This document shows, one piece after another, positions 29,252 through 36,266 of a stretch of DNA of 64,000 bases. The stretch is from assembly GCA_964507445.1 (NCBI GenBank), contig CAZDQF010000003.1:322782-386781 (forward strand), written 5' to 3'. Source of the DNA: GCA-2683135 sp964507445. Lineage in GTDB: Bacteria; Planctomycetota; GCA-002687715. The position numbers and the translations under genes were made by a program. The notes beneath the pieces were generated by a model. The model was not told the origin of the DNA and ran no database searches. It saw nothing but the letters and a program-made list of their open reading frames with translations. Position 1 is the stretch's first letter; each line of letters begins with the position of its first letter.

Positions 29252-30384
29252 GCCTGGTCGCTGGACGAGCCACCTCCGGGCTTGACCGCCAGGAACACGA
29301 ACACGCCTGCCAGCGCCAAGGCCAGCAGCGCCCAGACGAGCGCGGCGGGGCCGGTCTCACCCTCCACGACCTTGCCGCCCTGGACGCGGGAGAAGCGATC
29401 CTGCAACCCCTGGGTGCGCTCGGCGAGCTCCGCGCCCACGGCGCCGAAGTCCACCGTCATGGTGGCCAGCTCGCTGACGGGGGTCACGTGGTCAGGCACC
29501 GGCACCCCCGGCTGCAACGGCATCTGGGCCGCCTCCCCTTCCGCCAGCAGCTTCTCCACCCGAGGAGAGAGCAGGAAGTCCACGAGCTTCCGCGCCTCCG
29601 GCACGTGCCGCGCGCCCTTGAGGATCATGACCGAGTTGGGGATGACGAAGCTGCCCAGGCCGCCGTCTTCCTGATCGAGGAAGAACGCGCGCACCGGCTT
29701 GCCGCCGAGCCGCCGGACGTTGACGTCGTCCGTGTCCGTCAGGCCAAAGGGACGGACGCCGTCACCGACCCGGTCGGCCACCGGCCCGTTACCTGACTCC
29801 CAGAGCACGTCGTTGGCCATCAGCGCGTCGAGCCAGGCGTCGGTCCGCTCCGCCCCCCAGATCGAGTACAGCGCCGCCAGGTGCGTCAGGGTGGTGCCCG
29901 TGAGGGGTTTGGCGATGACCAGCTTGCCGTTGTACTTCGGCGCGGAGAGATCCTCGAGCCGCCTCGGCAGGTCCCCCTCCTCCACCATCTCCGTGTTCCA
30001 GACCAGGACCCGGGAGCGCGCCCCGAAGCCGGTCCACATACCGCCCGCGTCCCTCAAGTGGGCCGGGATGGTGGCGGCCTGAGGAGAGACGTAGGCCTGC
30101 AGCAGCCCCTTCTCCTTGAGCAGCTCGGTCTGGCCGCACTCGTTGTTCCAGAACACGTCCGCCACCGGCTGCGCCGCCTCGGCGATGATCTTCTGGACCA
30201 GGCCCACGGTCTTGGTGGCCTCCGTGTCATAGGTCGCCTCGACACGGATCCCGGTCTCCTGTTCGAAGATGTCCAGGATACGCCGGCTGTGCTCCTCGTC
30301 GTGGCTGACGTACACAACCACCTGCTGCGCGCAGACGACGGGAGCGAGGGATGCGACAAGGGCGATCAAGCAGGCACGGATCAC
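29248..30384 (-). CDS. Iron(III)-type ABC transporter substrate-binding protein with C-terminal membrane anchor
   Basis: The 378-residue product has a signal peptide (residues 1-19, ending VVCA) and a type II periplasmic binding fold like FbpA/FutA. The start VVVYVSHDEEHSRRILDIFEQETGIRV and the middle GKLVIAKPLTGTTLTHLAALY are characteristic. After the binding domain, a membrane helix (about 345-363, ALVWALLALALAGVFVFLAV) and a short tail follow. That is unusual for a soluble binding protein and suggests tethering. The GTG at 30384 is chosen over the open frame to 30465 because AAGGAG lies 7 nt before it and the signal peptide starts there. Confidence 0.87.
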   Translation of the reverse strand: MIRACLIALVASLAPVVCAQQVVVYVSHDEEHSRRILDIFEQETGIRVEATYDTEATKTVGLVQKIIAEAAQPVADVFWNNECGQTELLKEKGLLQAYVSPQAATIPAHLRDAGGMWTGFGARSRVLVWNTEMVEEGDLPRRLEDLSAPKYNGKLVIAKPLTGTTLTHLAALYSIWGAERTDAWLDALMANDVLWESGNGPVADRVGDGVRPFGLTDTDDVNVRRLGGKPVRAFFLDQEDGGLGSFVIPNSVMILKGARHVPEARKLVDFLLSPRVEKLLAEGEAAQMPLQPGVPVPDHVTPVSELATMTVDFGAVGAELAERTQGLQDRFSRVQGGKVVEGETGPAALVWALLALALAGVFVFLAVKPGGGSSSDQA

Positions 30385-30537
30385 GTCGAGGCTCCTTCGA
30401 AGAACAGGTTCGGAGGGTACCCCCGCCACGGGAGCAAATGAAGGGCCGCCGTGTTCCAGCGACACTTCCGGCGGCCGCGGTGACGGATTCCGTTACCCCC
30501 GGGGAACGGACGTCACCCGACGTGTAGCCCGCCGGCC

Positions 30538-31896
30538 CTACTTTCCGCCGTCCTTCGAGGGGTGGGCGATCTTGGGCCAGTAGGTGTCGAAGGAGAACCG
30601 CGGCGAGTTGTCCGCGTCGTGACACTTCAGGCAGTAGTTCTCGCCCAGCTTGCCGTTGGGGGTGGGGGTCTGGACGTTGACGTGCTCCTCCCCGGGTCCG
30701 TGACAGGCCTCACAGGTCACGTTGACGAGGTGCGGCGTCTTCTCCTCGGTGACGAACCCGGTGCTCTCACCCCAGCCGGTGACGTGGCAGCTGGCGCACT
30801 CCGGGTCGTTGTGGTCGTTGGTCACCTTGATGCTTGCCCACGCGTGCTCATGAGGCGTCGGATCGAGCACCTTGCACTCGTCCTCGTGACACTCCACGCA
30901 CGCCTGATCGCCCACGTACACGTTCTCGATGGTGCGGCGAGGGAAGTCCTCCACCAGCTTCTCGTCCGCCAGGGACTGGCGGTAGCCGTCGAGCATCATG
31001 CTCACGTCTTCCTGCCCCTCGATGGCCTCCTCCAGTCGGAATTCGGACAGCAGCGGCGTGCCCTCCGGGCGGAGGTATGCGAGGAAGCGCCCCTTGCTCC
31101 CCACGGAGATCACGGGCACGGGGGTCCCCTCGATCCGGAACGGCGAATCGAACACGCCGCCGAAGGCGATGATGACGCGATCGCGCCATGCCGCCGGGAC
31201 GGCGTCAGCGAGCTTGCGGGCGCCGGCGCGGACGCCGTTGAAGAGGACCAGGGGGCGGTCCTTCGCCACATCCAGAGTCCCCAGCCAGGCGCTCATGGAA
31301 GTCGCAGGGTCCTTCACCTCGAGCCCCACGACGTCCTCCGACGACGGCACCAGGCCGGTCACCACGTAGGGGCTCTCGCCCAGCCGCACGCTCTCCTTGA
31401 AGAGCCGCCGGCCGTCCTTGAACGCGTTGTGAAGTACGAACGGGAAGGAGGCGAAGTCCTTCATCTGGGTCAGGTAGTCGACGCCCAGCTTGAAGTCGCC
31501 GAGCCCGGGGGCGAACGCCTGATAGCCCATGAGGTCCATGGACATGAGGAAGGTCTCGAACTTCATCCGCTGCTGCTTGCCGCCTCGCACGATGAGGTCC
31601 CCGAGGCTCACCAGCTGCAGCCCGGGGTCCTGCTCACGGAGCTTGGCCAGCCAGGTGGCGCGCCGGTGCACGCCCCCCAGCGCCGGCTTGCTGCAGCCGC
31701 AGGGACGAATGAAGCCCTTCTCGTTACCCGTCAGGACGATCAGGGGGCCGTCTGCACACGGGTGCAGCCCCGCCAGGGGCCGATCCGCGGGCGACGCGGA
31801 CCCCGCTCCCAAACCCAGGACCAGGGCTGCCAGGAACCCCCCGACCGCCAGCAACCGGATGTCACTTGCGGGCGATGAACGCATGGAACCACGCAC
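30538..31896 (-). CDS. Tetraheme c-type cytochrome fused to a degenerate 5'-nucleotidase-like domain
   Basis: The 452-residue product has a signal peptide (about 1-36) and an N-terminal half that looks like the UshA/calcineurin phosphoesterase fold. The metal ligands are missing: the N-D-x-H-G position reads GNEKG, GDxxD reads GDLIV and GNHE reads GLGD. It keeps the CGC motif (66-68) and a GGVHRR segment. The C-terminal part has four CxxCH sites at 333, 367, 395 and 422. The GTG at 31896 is preferred because GGAGGAG lies 7 nt before it; the ATG at 31884 is too far. It overlaps the DUF1573 gene by 35 bp. A periplasmic redox role is likely; phosphatase activity is not. Confidence 0.82.
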   Translation of the reverse strand: MRGSMRSSPASDIRLLAVGGFLAALVLGLGAGSASPADRPLAGLHPCADGPLIVLTGNEKGFIRPCGCSKPALGGVHRRATWLAKLREQDPGLQLVSLGDLIVRGGKQQRMKFETFLMSMDLMGYQAFAPGLGDFKLGVDYLTQMKDFASFPFVLHNAFKDGRRLFKESVRLGESPYVVTGLVPSSEDVVGLEVKDPATSMSAWLGTLDVAKDRPLVLFNGVRAGARKLADAVPAAWRDRVIIAFGGVFDSPFRIEGTPVPVISVGSKGRFLAYLRPEGTPLLSEFRLEEAIEGQEDVSMMLDGYRQSLADEKLVEDFPRRTIENVYVGDQACVECHEDECKVLDPTPHEHAWASIKVTNDHNDPECASCHVTGWGESTGFVTEEKTPHLVNVTCEACHGPGEEHVNVQTPTPNGKLGENYCLKCHDADNSPRFSFDTYWPKIAHPSKDGGK

Positions 31897-32863
31897 GCAC
31901 GGTCTCCTCCCCGGCGCAGTTGGTGCGGATGTTGACGCTGCCCTTCACATAGCCGGGCTTGGCGCCTTCCTTGAGCGTCACGGAGACCTTGAACTTGCGA
32001 CCCTTGTCCAGCTCCTCCACCACGGCGTCGAACTTCCCTTCGGGATAGACGTCCACGGCGGAGATCTGCAGATCCGCAGCCCCGCTCTTGCTCACCACCA
32101 GCTCCTTCGTCTTCTTGTCTCCGGGCTTGCAGACCCCGAAGTTCAGGTTCTGGAGTGAGAGCATCACCTCCCCGGCCACGTCCGCCGTCACCGGGACGAT
32201 GGTCTTGGTGAGGGTCTTGTGATCCGTGAGCACGACGATGTTCTCGCGCATCAGGCCCACGTTGGCCCCAGCACCTACCGTCGCCGAATAGCGCTGCGCG
32301 ACGCTGCCGTCAGCCCGCTTCTCCGGATCGCCCTTGGCCTCCACGGAGAGCAGCTTGTTGCTGGAGACCACCTCCTTGATGTCCACCGTCGACTTGGGGG
32401 ACTTCACGATCTGGAACTCGATGGTCTCACTGGAATCGCTCTTGGAGAACTTGCCGAAGCTGAGGCTCGCCGGCTTGACGTAGTAGGGAGGCAACACCTC
32501 CCCTCGAAGGTTCAACTTGAGCTGGGGCCGGACGGCGCAGTCGCTGACCACCGTCACCACCTTCTCCAGCCGCCCCTTGAAGGTGAGGGTCTTGAGCGTC
32601 ACCTCGATCTTGGTCTCCTCCCCCGGCTTGAGGTTGCTCTTCTCCGGGAGCGCCGCGGCGCACTGGCAAGACGGGATGACCTGCTTGATCCGCAGGTTCG
32701 ACTTGCCGACGTTCCGCACCACGAACTCGTGCTTCAGTTCTTGAAGCTGGGCCACCGACCCGAACTCCCAAGTGGCATCCGCGCACTCGATCCGCGGCCC
32801 GGACGGAGCCTGGGCCGGCAGGAGAAGGACCAGGCCAAACATGCAGATGAAGAGCTGTTTCAT
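31862..32863 (-). CDS. DUF1573 domain-containing exported protein
   Basis: The 333-residue product has a signal peptide (MKQLFICMFGLVLLLPAQA) followed by the DUF1573 pattern. That pattern is a region starting WEFGSVAQLQELKHEFVVRNVG, and then the motif IPSCQCAAALPEKSNLKPGEETKIEV. It resembles Ig-like ASH/HYDIN beta-sandwich domains. A second and third copy (about 130-230 and 240-333) seem to follow. Such proteins are abundant in planctomycetes and bacteroidetes and have no known activity. The ATG at 32863 is chosen because the signal peptide starts there; the frame is open to 32944. It is the first gene of the minus-strand operon that runs to 22645. Confidence 0.85.
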   Translation of the reverse strand: MKQLFICMFGLVLLLPAQAPSGPRIECADATWEFGSVAQLQELKHEFVVRNVGKSNLRIKQVIPSCQCAAALPEKSNLKPGEETKIEVTLKTLTFKGRLEKVVTVVSDCAVRPQLKLNLRGEVLPPYYVKPASLSFGKFSKSDSSETIEFQIVKSPKSTVDIKEVVSSNKLLSVEAKGDPEKRADGSVAQRYSATVGAGANVGLMRENIVVLTDHKTLTKTIVPVTADVAGEVMLSLQNLNFGVCKPGDKKTKELVVSKSGAADLQISAVDVYPEGKFDAVVEELDKGRKFKVSVTLKEGAKPGYVKGSVNIRTNCAGEETVRAWFHAFIARK

Positions 32864-33033
32864 GGAGTCTCGTCTCTTCGTTGAGGAAGTCATCCCCAAC
32901 AGCGGGGAGGGCACGATTTTAGGGACATTGGAGCGCCCGACCAAGTAAACCGGGGAAACTCCTTGAGGACAGTACCCCGGAGTCCCCGCGCGCGGCTTTG
33001 CGGATTCGGGCTCTGTCGGCCAAGATCACCACC

Positions 33034-33486
33034 ATGGGAAGTCGGGCATACGGCGCGGCGCTCGCCCTGCTCCTCGCGGCCGGCTGCTCCGGGGACCCGG
33101 GGCCGGCCGCGGTGATGGAGGCGTGGCTCGGGCACCTGGCTCGAGGCGAGGTGCAGCAGGCCTTCGCGCTCCTCAGCAGCCGGAGCCGTGACCTCCTCAG
33201 CGAGGCGGAGGACGCCTGGATCTCCGGACGGCCCCATCCCCTGGCGCCCTCGGATGGCCTCGAAGTCGAGCCCGAGAGCCCCCGGGGCCTCTCCCTGTTC
33301 CGTCGCCTCGTGGCCGGCCCCGGGTTCCACGGCGCCCCGCCGGTACCGGAGGACGCGGGAGCGCGTGTGCAGGCGGAGGTCATCGACGGCGACCGGGCCG
33401 TGGTCACCGTCAAGACCCTCAACGGTTCCTCGGACGCCCACCTGATCCGGGAAGACGGCGTCTGGCGCGTCGCCGTCCTCCCTTGA
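33034..33486 (+). CDS. Small lipoprotein of unknown function
   Basis: The 150-residue product has a lipoprotein signal, GAALALLLAAGC, with lipidation at about Cys18. A helical segment VMEAWLGHLARGEVQQAFALLSSRSRDLLSE follows. This N-terminal helix pair plus a beta-rich end (VQAEVIDGDRAVVTV, then GVWRVAVLP) resembles NTF2-like/DUF4878 lipoproteins. The ATG at 33034 is chosen because it begins the signal peptide; the frame is open to 32998. The stop lies 6 bp from the convergent gene. Confidence 0.75.
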   Translation: MGSRAYGAALALLLAAGCSGDPGPAAVMEAWLGHLARGEVQQAFALLSSRSRDLLSEAEDAWISGRPHPLAPSDGLEVEPESPRGLSLFRRLVAGPGFHGAPPVPEDAGARVQAEVIDGDRAVVTVKTLNGSSDAHLIREDGVWRVAVLP

Positions 33487-33492
33487 CCCCGG

Positions 33493-35697
33493 TCACCGCT
33501 CCAGAGCCTGACGCACCCGTGTCAGGGTGACCTCGTCCACGCCCGCAGGATGATCCAACGTCCAGCGGAGGGCTCGCCTCGCCAGCTTCCGGACCCGCTC
33601 TCCTCGTCCGCCCATGGCGGTCAGGGCCGCGTTGCTCAGCTCTTGAGCGGTCGGCGTCACCACCTCCGCCGCCCACGCCTCGAGGAACGCCCGCGCCGCG
33701 TCCACGTGCCGCGATCTGGACCGCAGGTGATCGACGTGCGCCTGCACCACCGGACGGGCCTGATGCACCGGAGCGTTCAGGGCGCGGCGGAACAGGTCCT
33801 CCAGGAGCTTCGTGAACTGGTCCACCCCGACCTGGGATCGCACGGCTCGGAGACGCAGGCGGGCCAGCGCGGTCTTGAGGCCCTCCCTGTCGAGCCGCTC
33901 CAGCCGCTCCACGAGGGAGGCCACCCCGGCCAGGGCAGAGGTCCTGGACGCGCCCGTCAACAGACCCGCTCGCTGCAACCGCAGATCCACCCGTTGCGCC
34001 AGGGTATCCGTACACAGCTGCAACCAATCCGTGCTCGCACCCTGAGGACCGGCGGCCAGCTCCAGCCCATGCCGGGTCATGTCCTCCGCCTGTTGCAGGG
34101 CACGGTCCGCCGCGCTCACGAGGTCTTCGAACGCCGCGCGGTCGCCCCGCTGCATGGCTCCGGGCAGCTGCCGGGCGGCCAGACCTGAGCGGTTCACCGA
34201 CGCCTGGTAGCCCACCTCGATGGAGTCCTCGTGGTAGATCCCCGGGCGCCCGGGGATGGCCACCAGGGGCGCACCCATGGCGCGGTCGAAGGCCTGCTGA
34301 GCGCGGGCGAGGGCTGAGGGCTCGCCCCGCGCCGCGCGCTGCACCTCGGCGGTCCCCACCTGAAAGTGAGCCTGCGCGGCCTCCGGATATCGCTCCGCCG
34401 CGGCGGCGAACAGGGTTCGTTGGTCGCTCCAGATGGGGACGTCGAGGAGACAGCAGGCTCCGGGGAAGAGGACCATCCACGCCGCCAGTCCGCGCCCCAG
34501 CCACCGGAGCCGGGGGCGGTCCTCCGCTCGGCAGCCCAGCGCCGCCAACGCCAGCGCCAGCCCGGTCAAGGGCAGGTAGAGGAACCGGGAAGCGGCGACG
34601 GCGCCGATGGGCACCACCAGGTTGGTCACCGGGAGAAGGGTGCCACCGAGGAATGCGAGGCCGAAGGCCACCCGCGGAGCTCGTCGCCAGCAGCACGCGA
34701 CAGCCAGGATCAGCAGCACCACCACGCCGAGACCGAGCACGCTGCGGGGGTCTGTGAGGTCAGCCGCCGGAGGCAATTCCTGAAGCGTCGGGTTCGGGTG
34801 CAACCACACCGGAAGGACGAGGGCCGGCAGGTCGTAGGACCCGATCACGGCCAGGGCCGTCGCCACCGCGGAGGCCGGGAGCATCTGGGCGAACACCGGG
34901 TCGCCCACGGAGGCCACCTCCCCAAGCACCGCCATGCGCACCGCCATCCACCCCACGAGCGCCCCCACCGACGGCAGGCAACCGATGAGGGAGTCACGTA
35001 GCGATCGCCTGCAGGCCAACCAGCCCATCAGGAACACCACCCCGGGGAGCGCCACCGCGCTCTCCTTGGCCAGTAGAGCGAGGAAGAGCAGGAGCCCGTG
35101 CCACGTCCAACGACCGACACCGCCGCGCTCCATGGCTTGCAGCGCCAGGAGCAACGAGGCGGAGGTGAACACCACGCTCAGCCCCTCCGCTGCCCCCACC
35201 TGCGTCGCGACGGCCTCCAGGGAGACCGGGTGGATCGCCAGCACCAGCGCTCCCACGAAGGCCCAGCGCCGTGCCCCCTTCATGCCCTCGAGCAGGGCGA
35301 GGAAGAGGAGGAATCGCAGCTGGACCCCCACCACATGCAGCAACAGGTTGCCCAGGTTCACAGGGACCGAGCGGTCGTCCGCCAGCTCGCTCGCCGACGT
35401 GACTCCGCGCAGGCAGGAGAGCCAGAGGAGCGACAAGGGGCGGTAGAGACCGCCGCGAGCCTCCGTCTCGGCGGCGTTACGGGCTCCCGCGTTCCACCAG
35501 TCGGTCGTGAACATCTCGGCCACGAGGAACCCGGAGACCCGCGGGTCTTCCTGCATGAAGAAACGCGAGTCCAGGGTGAACCGGTGCCCCATGGCGGGGG
35601 CAAAGACCACGACGACCACCACCGCGAGGATGGCCAGGGAGCGTCGGTTGTCTCGGATCTGATGACGCAGGGTCAGGGAGTCGTGGTCATCGGGCAC
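33493..35697 (-). CDS. Multi-spanning membrane protein resembling TMTC/O-GlcNAc-type glycosyltransferase
   Basis: The 734-residue product has about ten predicted membrane helices in the first 430 residues, and a soluble helical C-terminal part of about 300 residues follows. The first loop has FMQEDPRVSGF and TDWW, then RGGLYRPLSLLWLS. This matches the TMTC/DUF1736-like pattern, in which an acidic loop residue is followed by G-x-Y-R-P-L. The motif YLPLTGLALALAALG is also shared by these. The C-terminal segment YPEAAQAHFQVGTAEVQRAARG looks like a divergent TPR repeat. These proteins are predicted mannosyl- or GlcNAc-type transferases that use lipid-linked sugars; activity here is unproven. The start is a GTG at 35697 without a clear ribosome binding site. 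Confidence 0.75.
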   Translation of the reverse strand: MPDDHDSLTLRHQIRDNRRSLAILAVVVVVVFAPAMGHRFTLDSRFFMQEDPRVSGFLVAEMFTTDWWNAGARNAAETEARGGLYRPLSLLWLSCLRGVTSASELADDRSVPVNLGNLLLHVVGVQLRFLLFLALLEGMKGARRWAFVGALVLAIHPVSLEAVATQVGAAEGLSVVFTSASLLLALQAMERGGVGRWTWHGLLLFLALLAKESAVALPGVVFLMGWLACRRSLRDSLIGCLPSVGALVGWMAVRMAVLGEVASVGDPVFAQMLPASAVATALAVIGSYDLPALVLPVWLHPNPTLQELPPAADLTDPRSVLGLGVVVLLILAVACCWRRAPRVAFGLAFLGGTLLPVTNLVVPIGAVAASRFLYLPLTGLALALAALGCRAEDRPRLRWLGRGLAAWMVLFPGACCLLDVPIWSDQRTLFAAAAERYPEAAQAHFQVGTAEVQRAARGEPSALARAQQAFDRAMGAPLVAIPGRPGIYHEDSIEVGYQASVNRSGLAARQLPGAMQRGDRAAFEDLVSAADRALQQAEDMTRHGLELAAGPQGASTDWLQLCTDTLAQRVDLRLQRAGLLTGASRTSALAGVASLVERLERLDREGLKTALARLRLRAVRSQVGVDQFTKLLEDLFRRALNAPVHQARPVVQAHVDHLRSRSRHVDAARAFLEAWAAEVVTPTAQELSNAALTAMGGRGERVRKLARRALRWTLDHPAGVDEVTLTRVRQALER

Positions 35698-35722
35698 GAG
35701 CGCATGGTGTCACGGCGCGACC

Positions 35723-35738
35723 TGCCGGTCCACCGGCA
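35723..35738 (-). terminator. Small hairpin after the secreted-protein gene
   Basis: A 6-bp stem, TGCCGG with CCGGCA, closes the tetraloop TCCA, 9 bp downstream of the stop at 35747. It may end the small upstream transcript or act as an attenuator before the TMTC-like gene. There is no T tract. Confidence 0.35.
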
Positions 35739-35746
35739 CCCGCTCG

Positions 35747-36082
35747 TCATCGCACCACGTAGGTGTTGGTGGCGGTGACCCCTCCCACCGTGGCGGTGAT
35801 CTCCAGGTCCGCGCCCGCGCACCCCGGAGGAAGCGTGAAGCAGACCTCCAGGACCCCGAACTCCACCGAAGAACTCGTGGTCCGCAACACCACCCCGTTC
35901 AACTCCACGGTCACGCAGGCACCGACCGTGCCGCCGGGAGCGTGGATCTGCACGCACGCCACGGAGCCCTGGGTGGGGGGACCTCCGGCGGAGATCACCA
36001 CGCCTCCCTGGGCGCAGAGCTCGCCCTGGAGCAAGAACGAGACAATGGCGGCGGCGAGCAGGTGGCGGGGACTGACGGACAT
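35747..36082 (-). CDS. Small secreted protein of unknown function
   Basis: The 111-residue product has a signal peptide ending LLQGELCA before QGG. The mature part is beta-rich, with GGPPTQGSVACVQIHAPGG and a C-terminal LEITATVGGVTATNTYVV. Three cysteines remain in the mature chain. The whole looks like a single Ig-like or fibronectin-like sandwich. No family was recognised. The ATG at 36082 is used because the signal peptide begins there; the frame is open to 36154. Confidence 0.7.
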   Translation of the reverse strand: MSVSPRHLLAAAIVSFLLQGELCAQGGVVISAGGPPTQGSVACVQIHAPGGTVGACVTVELNGVVLRTTSSSVEFGVLEVCFTLPPGCAGADLEITATVGGVTATNTYVVR

Positions 36083-36197
36083 GAAGCTCTCGGACGCTCC
36101 CTGACAGGATCGGGGACGGGATGGGTCCACGGCGACCGCGAGTCGCACCGTCACCCGTCTCTACACATGGTAGGAAAGGCCGGGTCCCGAAGTCAAA

Positions 36198-36209
36198 GCC
36201 AGATCTGGC
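36198..36209. promoter_or_regulatory. 12-bp perfect palindrome upstream of the small secreted-protein gene
   Basis: GCCAGATCTGGC lies between the clpB stop and the 36082 start, about 116 bp upstream of the latter. It could be an operator for a dimeric regulator. A single copy is weak evidence. Confidence 0.25.
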
Positions 36210-36266
36210 CTTGGACGGCGGAACCGCGCCCCTCCCCGAACCAGGGCGAGGCGCGGCCGGACGGCC

